Part shown: positions 19,155 through 27,077 of the stretch, one piece after another
Numbering within the stretch: position 1 is the stretch's first letter
How the letters are laid out: each line of letters begins with the position of its first letter
Source of the DNA: JAJPHC01 sp035255945
GTDB lineage: Bacteria > Acidobacteriota > Thermoanaerobaculia > Gp7-AA8
DNA length: 64,000 bases
NCBI GenBank assembly: GCA_035255945.1
Contig: DATEZA010000319.1
Span: 1 to 64,000 of the forward strand
Direction: 5' to 3'
Position numbers and translations under genes: made by a program
Notes under the pieces: model-generated
Told to the model about the DNA's origin: nothing
The model's input: the letters and a program-made list of their open reading frames with translations, nothing else
Database searches by the model: none

Positions 19155-21086
19155 TCACTTTCTCAAGACGTCAATTCGCCAGCTGAATTGGTCGACGAGC
19201 TTTTCCGTCCACCCTTCTTTTTTGAAGGCGATGCGTCCTTGCGGATCGAGGAACCAGGTGGTCGGGTATGCGAGCACGCCCGATCGATGCGCCCAGCCAT
19301 CGTCGAGAAGGACCGTGAAATCGTAGTGATTGTCTGTCATCCATTGACGCACGATGGACGGATCGCCGTCCGTGTCGACGGTCACAATCCGCACCCGATC
19401 GTCGTCCGCATAGCGCTTCGCAAGCTTCACGATGTCGGGCATTTCCTTCACGCACCAGCCGCACCAGACGCCCCAGAAATTCACAACCGCGACCTTGCCC
19501 TTCAAATCGGCAAGCGAGAGCGTGCGGCCGTCGAGTGTCTTCAGACGGAACTCGGGAGCACGCACCGGTTTCGCGATGCGCGACTCGAGCACGCGCTGCT
19601 TGCTCGCCGCCGTTCCGTTCGAATCGACACGCACGAGATACGCATCGAAGCCGGCGAGCGTCTTGTGCTTGCGTCGATAGAGCGCTTCGAGCGCGGCGCG
19701 ATTCGGATTCACGCCGTTCGTCTGCAGAGCTAATCCCTCGCGGTAGAGCTGCTCCGCCTCGGTGATCTGCTTCTCTGCTTCATACGTCCGCGCGAGGTGG
19801 TAGACGATCGCCGCGCTCTCCGGATAGAGCTCGCGCGCGGCGAGGATCTCCTTCTGCGCCGCGCTCGTGTTGCCGCGCGCGAGCCAGACCCAGCCGAGCG
19901 TGTCGTGCACCATGCCGCGAAGGTACCGCTCCATACGCTCGCGGGACTCCGGCGGGTCGTTCTGAAATCCGAGCAGATAGCGCTCGTTGAGATCGATCAA
20001 CCTGCGCGCGACACGATCGGCGTAAACGAGGTCGAGCTTGCGGTCGGTGAGCTTCTGCACGGCGGAAGAAAGCTGCGGCACGTAGTTGACCGTCAGCGGA
20101 ATGTTGTGCACCAGCGCGACGAGCCGCGCATCGTCCTTTTCATCGCGCAACAGCACCGAGCTGGCGGTGGCGATGGCATCCGGATCGCGGCGGTACGGGT
20201 AATCGAGCACGTCGCGCCACGTCGCGTTCGACTTCGCGCGCGACATCAGCACGGTCAACGCCTGCGCGCTCGCCGGCGCTTCGCGCAGGATGCGGTCCTG
20301 CACCTCGCACATACGATCGTTCATCTTCAGCTGCTGATAGCCGCGCGCGGCGAGCGACAACACGTACGGATCGCCATCCGAATCGCGAATCCATGCTTCC
20401 AGCTCGGCGGCATTCGGGAGTTGCAGCGCCATGACATAACGCGACAGCTTCGCGGCGCTCTCGAGCAACGGCTTCGCTTCATCGCGACGCCGAATCTGTT
20501 TCAGCATCGAGCCGAGACGGTTAAGCGCGGCGATGTTCGACGGATCGATTTTCAGCGCTTCGCGATACGCCGCGATGGCCGGCTCGTCCTGCAGCATCTC
20601 GCCCTTCGCCACCCACACCCGCGCGCTCGGCGGAACCGCGTCGAGCAGGCGCATGGCGGCGTCGTGCTCGGCGATGCTGTTCAGCGCAACCGCGCGCGCG
20701 ATGACCAGCGCTTCATCCGTTTCGGATGCGAGCTTCTCCGCGGCGAGCTTGTTGTCGTCGAAGTGATCGAGATCCTCCCGATACTCATGAGCGATGGCGA
20801 ACCAGGTCCATGCGCTCTCCGGATGCGTCGCGCGCATCTCCTCCGCGAGGCGCGTGGCTTCGAGGTCATCGATGTGCTGCAGATTCCGGATGAACCAGGC
20901 GTGCTGTTCGTCGGACGCCCCATCGGCGGCGGCGGAAAAATCAAACCTCTCGTATGCCTGCTGCTGCAAGGTAGTGGTCGTGGTGGTGTAGGGCAAGCTC
21001 TCAGCTTGCCCCTGTGACAAGCTGAGAGACGATGACAAGCTGAGAGCTTGTCCTACACTGGCGGCTAGGAAGAAAAGCGCAAGCAT
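19155..21086 (-). CDS. TPR protein with C-terminal thioredoxin-like (TlpA-type) domain
   Basis: A 643-residue protein. Residues about 50-500 are tetratricopeptide-like helices; the last 150 are an AhpC/TSA-thioredoxin fold with the redox motif WC-GW-C (Cys542, Cys545) in VAVVNFWGVWCGWCVKEMP and the cis-Pro segment AYPTTWFLDPQGRIAFKKEG. TlpA-like proteins reduce disulfides outside the cytoplasm. The start at 21086 gives a hydrophobic leader MLALFFLAASVGQALS, but residues 10-34 are the translation of an intergenic repeat (20986-21058). A divergent sigma gene begins only 14 bases away, so one of the two starts, or a promoter, must lie inside the other gene. Confidence 0.85.
   Translation of the reverse strand: MLALFFLAASVGQALSLSSSLSLSQGQAESLPYTTTTTTLQQQAYERFDFSAAADGASDEQHAWFIRNLQHIDDLEATRLAEEMRATHPESAWTWFAIAHEYREDLDHFDDNKLAAEKLASETDEALVIARAVALNSIAEHDAAMRLLDAVPPSARVWVAKGEMLQDEPAIAAYREALKIDPSNIAALNRLGSMLKQIRRRDEAKPLLESAAKLSRYVMALQLPNAAELEAWIRDSDGDPYVLSLAARGYQQLKMNDRMCEVQDRILREAPASAQALTVLMSRAKSNATWRDVLDYPYRRDPDAIATASSVLLRDEKDDARLVALVHNIPLTVNYVPQLSSAVQKLTDRKLDLVYADRVARRLIDLNERYLLGFQNDPPESRERMERYLRGMVHDTLGWVWLARGNTSAAQKEILAARELYPESAAIVYHLARTYEAEKQITEAEQLYREGLALQTNGVNPNRAALEALYRRKHKTLAGFDAYLVRVDSNGTAASKQRVLESRIAKPVRAPEFRLKTLDGRTLSLADLKGKVAVVNFWGVWCGWCVKEMPDIVKLAKRYADDDRVRIVTVDTDGDPSIVRQWMTDNHYDFTVLLDDGWAHRSGVLAYPTTWFLDPQGRIAFKKEGWTEKLVDQFSWRIDVLRK
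20986..21058. repeat. AGCTCTCAGCTTGTC repeat, double copy in leader of TPR-thioredoxin gene
   Basis: GTGTAGGGCAAGCTCTCAGC at the left end mirrors GCTGAGAGCTTGTCCTACAC at the right, with a third GACAAGCTGAGAG unit between. On the minus strand it encodes residues 10-34 of the TPR-thioredoxin protein. A shorter copy lies in frame inside the second CHAT gene at 24701-24724. Confidence 0.88.
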
Positions 21087-21100
21087 GGCTTCGCAGACGT

Positions 21101-22072
21101 GTGGACGTGTCGCATTATTACCTGCCTGTGCCCGTAGGACTGGACCCCCAGCTCGAAGCGCTCGTCGCCGCACGCAACGAGTCGCAGCGCGCAATCGCGA
21201 TCGAGCAATTGCTCACGGAAGTCGCCGATCCGGTGATTCGCAGGAGTTTGTTCCATCGCCTCGGCACGCGCGAGCCGGAGCTCGATGACATCCGCGGCGG
21301 CGTGATGCTGCGACTGGTCCGCAAGCTCGATGAGCTGCAGCGCGGCGCGAGCGAGCCGATCGGCAGCTTCGCCGATTACGTCGCGATCGTGACATTCCAC
21401 GCTGCGGACGACTTTCTCCGCCGCAAGCAGCCGCAGCGGGCTCTGCTGTCGAATCGCATTCGCTATGTGCTCACGCACGATGCACGCTTCGCGCTCTGGC
21501 AGATCGAGCGCGAGCTGGTGTGCGGCCTGGCGAAGTGGCGCGATCGTCCGGCGCGCCCGCGCCCGCTCGATCCGGCGGATGTCGAGGAGCGTCAGCTCGC
21601 CGACTCGCTCGACCGCATCTTCAAACGCAGCGGCGGACCGTTGCCGTTTCAGGAAGTCGTCGTGCTCTTCGCATCGGCATCGGCCTCGGAGATCAATCTG
21701 TCGATCGAGGACGTCGATCTGCACGAGCTCGCGCCGTCCGCATTCGAGCAGCTCGCGTCGAAGCAGACCGCGGAGCACCTGTGGCGCGAGATCGAGCAGC
21801 TCCCGCCCCGGCAACGCGCCGCGCTGCTGCTCAACCTGCGCGAAGTAGGGGGCGGCAGCGCGATTCCGTTGGTGACGGTGACGGGACTGGCAACTTCGGA
21901 TCGGATCGCGGAGCTGGTCGGCATTCCGGCCGGGGAGTTGGCCTCAATCTGGAACCAGCTGCCCCTCGACGACAACACCATCGCCTCGCGCCTCGGCGCG
22001 ACGCGGCAGCAAGTCATCAATCTCCGGAAGTGCGCCCGGGAGCGGCTGGCCAGGCGCCTTTCGAAACGGTAA
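21101..22072 (+). CDS. ECF-like sigma factor of second TPR-CHAT locus
   Basis: About 323 residues from a GTG start; a GTG at 21128 is also possible. Residues 60-110 (LDDIRGGVMLRLVRKL..SFADYVAIVTFHAADDFLRRK) resemble sigma region 2, and the region beginning EIEQLPPRQRAALLLNLRE is region 4.1. The expected helix-turn-helix is spread over RIAELVGIPAGELASIWNQL and DNTIASRLGATRQQVINLRKCARERL, longer than a standard region 4. The protein is larger than usual ECF sigmas (about 190). It precedes a zinc-finger anti-sigma and a TPR-CHAT gene, the same order as at 1-4192. It could instead be a sigma-like regulator that no longer binds polymerase. Confidence 0.75.
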   Translation: MDVSHYYLPVPVGLDPQLEALVAARNESQRAIAIEQLLTEVADPVIRRSLFHRLGTREPELDDIRGGVMLRLVRKLDELQRGASEPIGSFADYVAIVTFHAADDFLRRKQPQRALLSNRIRYVLTHDARFALWQIERELVCGLAKWRDRPARPRPLDPADVEERQLADSLDRIFKRSGGPLPFQEVVVLFASASASEINLSIEDVDLHELAPSAFEQLASKQTAEHLWREIEQLPPRQRAALLLNLREVGGGSAIPLVTVTGLATSDRIAELVGIPAGELASIWNQLPLDDNTIASRLGATRQQVINLRKCARERLARRLSKR

Positions 22073-22107
22073 TCAAAGCCGGGCGCACGCGTCTTTGTGA
22101 GGTGACC

Positions 22108-23085
22108 ATGAACACGGACGAGAAGGAACGGCAGGCGCTGGTACAGGCGCTGGTCGCGGAGCTTTCGGCCGCCGAGCCGCTCCATCTCGACTACGAGCTG
22201 ATCGAGGCGTACGTCGACGGGCGCTGCGACCTGATCGATCAGGAGATCGTCTCCTCGCATGCCGCGATGTGCCCGATGTGCGGCCGGGAAGTGCGGGATC
22301 TGCAGACATTTGCGGCCCAGCACCGGCGTCCGCGCCGGAACTGGCTGCCGCTCGCCGCGGCGGCGATCGCCGCCTGCCTCATTCTCGCCATTCTTCCGCT
22401 GCTCCGTCCTTCCGCAACGGTGCTTTCGCTCCACGACGGCAATCGGGAAGTGCGGCTCACGAAAGACGGGCAGCTCTCCGGCATCAGCGGTCTGACCATC
22501 GACGACGAGCGGCGGATCGCGAACGCCTTGCGCAGCGGCATGGTCGGGATCCCGCCGAACGCCGCGCAGCTCGCAAAAACGGGCGAGGCGCTGCGCTCGA
22601 CATTCCCCGCCACGCCATCAGCGTTCGAGCCGCTGGCCCCGATCGGATGCATCATCGTCAGCGACAGGCCGACCTTCGAATGGACCGCCGTTCCCGGAGC
22701 TCTCTATCGCGTGGAAGTTTTCTCCGACCACTTCCGTCCGGTCGCGGACAGCGGTCCGATCGACGAAACGCGGTGGACCACGCCGCAGCCACTCGCGCGC
22801 GGCACGACGTACGTCTGGCAAGTGACGGCGCTGCTCGACACAGTCGAAACGACGTCACCGGCGCCGCCGGCCCCCGAGGCTCGGTTCGCGGTGTTGGACG
22901 CGGCGAACGCGCAGGAGATCGCGCGACTCGAGCTGGTGCAGCCGCGTTCGCATCTCGCGCTGGGCGTGGCGTACGCCTCAGCGGGTGTGACGGCGGAAGC
23001 GGAGCGCGAGCTGCAGGAGCTGGCGAACGAAAATCGCGGCTCGGCCGATGCGCAGCGCTTGTTGCAATCGTTGCGCTCGCACTGA
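22108..23085 (+). CDS. Membrane anti-sigma factor of second TPR-CHAT locus
   Basis: A 325-residue protein starting at ATG after GTGAGGTGACC. An anti-sigma zinc motif His51-x3-Cys55-x2-Cys58 is preceded by EAYVDGRCDLIDQEIVSSH, a zf-HC2 pattern. A membrane helix (about 79-100, LPLAAAAIAACLILAILPLL) follows, then a large outer part with a fibronectin-III-like domain (PTFEWTAVPGALYRVEVFSD..TTYVWQVTALLD) and a C-terminal TPR-like helix pair. The Fn3-like domain is absent from the anti-sigma at 361-966. The gene lies 35 bases after the sigma gene; its stop overlaps the start region of the TPR-CHAT frame. Confidence 0.85.
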   Translation: MNTDEKERQALVQALVAELSAAEPLHLDYELIEAYVDGRCDLIDQEIVSSHAAMCPMCGREVRDLQTFAAQHRRPRRNWLPLAAAAIAACLILAILPLLRPSATVLSLHDGNREVRLTKDGQLSGISGLTIDDERRIANALRSGMVGIPPNAAQLAKTGEALRSTFPATPSAFEPLAPIGCIIVSDRPTFEWTAVPGALYRVEVFSDHFRPVADSGPIDETRWTTPQPLARGTTYVWQVTALLDTVETTSPAPPAPEARFAVLDAANAQEIARLELVQPRSHLALGVAYASAGVTAEAERELQELANENRGSADAQRLLQSLRSH

Positions 23086-23087
23086 GC

Positions 23088-23155
23088 GGCCCTCATCCGG
23101 CCTTCGGCCACCTTCTCCCCGCTGCGCGGGGCGAAGGCCAGGGGCGAGCGCTCGC
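23088..23155. repeat. CCCTCATCCGG palindrome family, copy 2, in the TPR-CHAT frame
   Basis: GGCCCTCATCCGGCCTTCGG then CCACCTTCTCCCCGC-TGC-GCGGGGCGAAGG repeats the start of the copy at 16251. It begins 3 bases after the anti-sigma stop and remains in frame with the following CHAT protein (GPHPAFGHLLPAARGEGQ). Confidence 0.85.
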
Positions 23156-23297
23156 TGCACACGCCATCGACCTCACAAACCAAAATCGCATCGATGAAGC
23201 TGCATCCGTCGCATTCGACGCGCGCGTTGCCGCTCTCGCATGCAATGACCTGATCGGCGTTGCGCGTGCGGCGGACGCGCAGGGCGTCGTCGCGCGC

Positions 23298-25265
23298 ATG
23301 CGCAACGATGCTGATGCCGCGCTCGACTACACGAGCGAAGCGCTCGCACTCGGCGAGTTCGCGCACGACACCTTCACGATCGCGCGCGCATGGAGCGATC
23401 TCGGCCGCATCTACTTCGATCTGCTCGAAGACTACGACGCAGCGCTCGCCGCGTATCAGCGCAGTCTCGCGATCAATCCCTCCGATTCGCGCGTGCTGAA
23501 CAACCTCGGCAACCTCGCGCGCGCCGAGGGCGACTTCCGCAATGCGATCGCGTACTACAAGCGGAGCGGTGCGGCGGCGAAGAAGGCGAAGGATCGGTAT
23601 GGCGAGATCAGCGCGGAGCACAACATCGGACTGGTGTACACGCAGCAGAACGATCCAGCCGCGGCGCTCTTGCATCTGCGACGCGCTCTCGCGATGGATC
23701 GCTCGGCGCGCACGCTGCTGTCGATCTCGGAGGCGGAGCGCGCACTCGGCAACGACGCCGCGGCGTTGCGCGATCTGCGCCGCGCGCGTGCTGCGTCGAA
23801 AGATGATCTGACGCTTGCGACGATCCTGTTGCGCGAAGGCGATCTGCGGCTCGACCGGCACGATCTCGCCGGCGCAGCGCGCGCGTTCGATCAGAGCATT
23901 CGCCTCGCGCCGACGCCGGCCGCGCTGACGTATCGCGCGCGGTTGCGCCTCGCGCAGAAGCGATACGCGGATGCAGCGTCAATCGCGATCGATGCGGCGA
24001 ATCGCGCGAACGATCCCGACACGATCGCGCACGCGCAGTCGATCGCGGGGCAGGCGTATCGCGCGTTGCACAATCGCGACGCGGCGAAACGCGCGTTCAG
24101 CGCGGCGATCGATGCGATCGAGCGCGAACGGCGGCAGGTCGCGGGCGGCGCGGAGTCGCGCGAGCGTTCGTTCGAAGCGAAGGTCTATCCGTATCTCGCG
24201 ATGGTCGATCTGCTCGCAGAATCGAACGACGCGCGAGGCGCGCTCGAATACGCGGAGCGCGCGAAGGGACGCGTGCTCGTCGACGTGCTGCAGGGTCGCA
24301 TCAGCGTGCCGGCGTTTCGTCTGCAACTGCCCGAGGAAGGCGACGCGATTCTCGAATACGCGGTGAGCGATTCCGCGCTGTACGCGTTCGTCGTCACGCG
24401 CGAGGGCGTGCGCGAGTTCACCACTGTGATTCCGCGCGCGGAGCTCGCCGCGGTCTGCAATCGTTTCGCGAGCGAGCTCGCCAGCCGCAATCTCGCGTTC
24501 CGCCGCACCGCGCGGCATCTGTGGGATCTGCTGCTGGAGCCGGAAGCGCCGCTGCTGCGCGGGAAGAAACGGATTTGCATCGTGCCGGATTCGGAGCTCT
24601 GGCGCGTGCCGTTCCAGGCGCTGATCGATCCGAGCGATCGCTACGTCGCCGACGATGCGGCGATTTTTTATGCGCCGTCGATCGCGGCAATAAGGCCCGG
24701 TGTACGACAAGCTCTCAGCTTGTCGCCTCTCATCGTCGCCATGCCCGAAGCGCGCAGCGAAGCCGAACAGATCGCCGCGATCTATGCGCCTCGCGCGCAT
24801 GTCGAGATCGATGCACGCGAGCAGCTCGTCAAAGACGCCGCGCCGCGTTACGACATCCTCCACTTCGCAACGCACGGCGTGTTCGACGACGACGCGCCGC
24901 TCTCCTCGTACCTCGTGTTCGGACGCGGACGGCTCGAGGCGCGCGAGATGATGTCGATGCACCTCAACGCGCAGCTCGTCGTGCTCTCCGCGTGTCAGAC
25001 GGCGATGGGACGACCCGCGCCGGGCGAAGGGATCATCGGCATGTCGTGGGCGCTGTTCGTCGCCGGCTGTCCGACGATGGTCGCGAGCGAATGGAAAGTC
25101 GAGGCGACGAGCACGTCGGCGATGATGGTCGCGTTCCATCGCAATGTCGCGCAACGCGGGATGTCACCGGCGGAAGCGCTGCGCGCGGCGCAACTCGATG
25201 TGCGCAGGCATTACGAGCATCCGTTTTACTGGGCGTCGTTCGTCGTGTTGGGGCGGGGGTGGTGA
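23298..25265 (+). CDS. TPR-CHAT protein, second locus; natural start uncertain
   Basis: The first canonical start is ATG 23298, giving 655 residues, but the frame is open and protein-like well before it: TPR-type helices (NRIDEAASVAFDARVAALACND) from about 23165 and, before the repeat at 23088, a signal-peptide-like stretch (CAALVAIVALALSG) near 23052. No ATG, GTG or TTG lies in frame between about 22700 and 23298, so the original start was probably lost or is non-canonical. TPR helices run to about 24200. The CHAT domain keeps both catalytic residues: His in HFATHGV (24873) and Cys in LSACQTA (24993), numbers 526 and 566 from the start used. A second repeat is in frame at 24701. Confidence 0.8.
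   Translation: MRNDADAALDYTSEALALGEFAHDTFTIARAWSDLGRIYFDLLEDYDAALAAYQRSLAINPSDSRVLNNLGNLARAEGDFRNAIAYYKRSGAAAKKAKDRYGEISAEHNIGLVYTQQNDPAAALLHLRRALAMDRSARTLLSISEAERALGNDAAALRDLRRARAASKDDLTLATILLREGDLRLDRHDLAGAARAFDQSIRLAPTPAALTYRARLRLAQKRYADAASIAIDAANRANDPDTIAHAQSIAGQAYRALHNRDAAKRAFSAAIDAIERERRQVAGGAESRERSFEAKVYPYLAMVDLLAESNDARGALEYAERAKGRVLVDVLQGRISVPAFRLQLPEEGDAILEYAVSDSALYAFVVTREGVREFTTVIPRAELAAVCNRFASELASRNLAFRRTARHLWDLLLEPEAPLLRGKKRICIVPDSELWRVPFQALIDPSDRYVADDAAIFYAPSIAAIRPGVRQALSLSPLIVAMPEARSEAEQIAAIYAPRAHVEIDAREQLVKDAAPRYDILHFATHGVFDDDAPLSSYLVFGRGRLEAREMMSMHLNAQLVVLSACQTAMGRPAPGEGIIGMSWALFVAGCPTMVASEWKVEATSTSAMMVAFHRNVAQRGMSPAEALRAAQLDVRRHYEHPFYWASFVVLGRGW
24701..24724. repeat. AGCTCTCAGCTTGTC repeat, in frame inside CHAT gene
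   Basis: TGTACGACAAGCTCTCAGCT then TGTC is nearly identical to the left arm of the copy at 20986 and encodes VRQALSLS at the border of the CHAT core, just before LIVAMPEARSEAEQIAAIYA. The length (24 bases) preserves the frame. Confidence 0.82.
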
Positions 25266-25274
25266 TTGACGCGA

Positions 25275-25319
25275 GCCCCTCACCCCTGACCCCTCTCCCC
25301 GCAAGCGGGGCGAGGGGGA
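25275..25319. repeat. CCCTCACCCCTGACCCC palindrome family, copy 3
   Basis: GCCCCTCACCCCTGACCCCT then CTCCCCGC-AAGC-GGGGCGAGGGGGA forms a hairpin between the convergent CHAT gene and the secreted-protein gene. It resembles the two CCCTCATCCGG copies in the central stem. Confidence 0.8.
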
Positions 25320-25946
25320 CTATTTCCGGATCGGTTCCAGCTCGTTCGGGGCGAGCGGCTGGCCGAGGGTGGACTTCATCGCGCCGGAGATCGAGGCGAA
25401 CGGCGAGGTTGCCGGACCGGTCCCGCCGCGCTGCGCTTCGAACTTGTTCGCCAGCTGGAACGATGCGACGAAGCGCTTGAAGTCGTCCATCGCATTGCGC
25501 GACTCCGACGCGTACTGAATCGTGTAGATGCGATTCAGCGCCGCGAGGTAGCCCTCGACGTACATGACCTTCCCGTTCTTGTCGATGCGGGTGTACGAGT
25601 AGGTGTACGACGGAAAGATCGGCGACGTGGTGCGCATCGTGTGGAACTCGCCGATGTGAAAGCCCGCCGCCTCGGCATCGAAGCGCAGCGTCGTCTGCAC
25701 CGCGTACAGCAGATGCTCGTCGACCTTGAAGTTGCCGGTCGGCGTCACGGTGATCGAAAAACGCTCGCCGTGCGGATCGCTCACGTACAGGACGCCGTCG
25801 TACTCGCCGAGCTCCTTGTGAGCGACGGTGCTCCACTTCCAGTCGGACGCCGGCGTCGCGATCGAAAAATTCAGATCGCGATCGGTGAAGCGGTCCTGCG
25901 CGGTCAGCGATGTGGCGAAGAGGAGCAGCGCAATCAGGTTTCGCAT
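25320..25946 (-). CDS. Secreted hypothetical protein
   Basis: A 208-residue protein with a signal peptide (MRNLIALLLFATSLTAQ). The body, DLNFSIATPASDWKWSTV followed by VLYVSDPHGERFSITVTPTGN and GFHIGEFHTMRT, looks like an alpha/beta fold of the PsbP/PsbP-like kind, but I cannot name a family. The last 35 residues are low-complexity. The gene lies 3 bases after the stop of the exonuclease gene on the same strand, so they may share a transcript. A palindrome at 25275-25319 lies at its 3' end. Confidence 0.75.
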   Translation of the reverse strand: MRNLIALLLFATSLTAQDRFTDRDLNFSIATPASDWKWSTVAHKELGEYDGVLYVSDPHGERFSITVTPTGNFKVDEHLLYAVQTTLRFDAEAAGFHIGEFHTMRTTSPIFPSYTYSYTRIDKNGKVMYVEGYLAALNRIYTIQYASESRNAMDDFKRFVASFQLANKFEAQRGGTGPATSPFASISGAMKSTLGQPLAPNELEPIRK

Positions 25947-25949
25947 GAT

Positions 25950-26888
25950 TCAGATGCCGGTCGGAATCTCTTCTTCGGGACGTTCGTCCTGCACGAGTTT
26001 GTCCAGGATGATCGCCTGATGCTTCGCGGTCACGACTTTTTCGTCGACCGTCTCGACACGCTCGAGCGCAGCAGTCAGCTCGAGCGAGCTCCGTTCCACC
26101 GCTTCCATGAACGTCGGCTCGGAGCGCGGCAGCACGATCGGCAGCTCCGCCTGTTCCGCCGGCGCGCGGCGCCACCAGCGCTCTTCCGATTCGCGGAAGT
26201 CCTTGTTGAACATCAGCAGCGTCGGGACGATCTTCTCGTACAGCTGCGCGGTCGCGCGTACGTCTTCGAGGCAGTAGTCGGCGATCTCGCGATGCCGTCC
26301 CATGCGGTACCACATCTCGACCGAGCGGCCGTCGATGCCTTCGCTCTTCGACGTCTCGACGCCGAACGTCTTGCACGCGAGATCGAGGTTGAATTTGAAC
26401 TGGCGGCTGTTCGTCGTGCCGAAGAAATTGAGCGCCTCGCGCAGATCGCAGTTCGGGTGATAGCCGTAGCGATAGCCGACGAGATCGCGCTTCGGCACGA
26501 CGCCGTGAATCGCGGAACGGATCATCAGGAACGGGCCGTCGAACTGCCGTCCGTTGAAGCTGATGAAGCGCGAGTCGTCATCGAAGAACTGCCAGAACTT
26601 TTCGAGGATCTGCTTCTCGCTGCCGGAGATGTAGGTGCGCGTGTTGACGCGCTCGACGCGCAGCTCGGTCTGGCCCGGCACTTCATACAACACGCACGAG
26701 CGGCCGTCTTCGATGTTGATCACGCCGATCGCGACGATGCGGCCGCGAAATGGTGAGAGTCCGCCGGCCCGCCGCGCCTCCTCGGCATCACCGTCCGACA
26801 ATCCCTTGATCAGATACTCGCGAACGTACGGGTCGAGCTCTTCCCACGGAATGCCGACGGTCTCGATGTCGATGACGAGTTTTTTCAT
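25950..26888 (-). CDS. DEDDy-type 3'-5' exonuclease (PolB exonuclease-like)
   Basis: A 312-residue protein. Exo I motif DIETVG (Asp6, Glu8), Exo II FISFNGRQFDGPFL, and Exo III YCLEDVRATAQLY (Tyr-x3-Asp) are clear, which places it in the DEDDy group and near the bacterial 'predicted 3'-5' exonuclease' related to the DNA polymerase B exonuclease domain (PF10108). It would degrade DNA or RNA from the 3' end with two metal ions. The final 80 residues are a charged tail. There is no polymerase domain. Confidence 0.85.
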   Translation of the reverse strand: MKKLVIDIETVGIPWEELDPYVREYLIKGLSDGDAEEARRAGGLSPFRGRIVAIGVINIEDGRSCVLYEVPGQTELRVERVNTRTYISGSEKQILEKFWQFFDDDSRFISFNGRQFDGPFLMIRSAIHGVVPKRDLVGYRYGYHPNCDLREALNFFGTTNSRQFKFNLDLACKTFGVETSKSEGIDGRSVEMWYRMGRHREIADYCLEDVRATAQLYEKIVPTLLMFNKDFRESEERWWRRAPAEQAELPIVLPRSEPTFMEAVERSSLELTAALERVETVDEKVVTAKHQAIILDKLVQDERPEEEIPTGI

Positions 26889-26969
26889 GATGGGCGCGTG
26901 CGTGCAATTTTATGACAGCGCACGCGCCCCGATGATTCCGGGTGCAGAGTCCGGATAGCAGCCGCTACC

Positions 26970-27074
26970 GGAGCGCGGGCCTCCGGCCCGCAGTCGGCGG
27001 CCGTCTCGGCCGGCGACAGGTTTTCGCGATCAGGCGAGACGCCCAATCGCTGCGGCCGGGACGGCCGCGCTCCG
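26970..27074. repeat. GGAGCGCGGGCC palindrome upstream of exonuclease gene
   Basis: GGAGCGCGGGCCTCCGGCCC at the left pairs partly with GGGACGGCCGCGCTCCG at the right; a central CAGGCGAGACGCC echoes the 201-bp unit at 15521. It fills most of the 189-base gap between the exonuclease gene and mdh, 3 bases from the mdh stop. Confidence 0.82.
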
Positions 27075-27077
27075 TGC

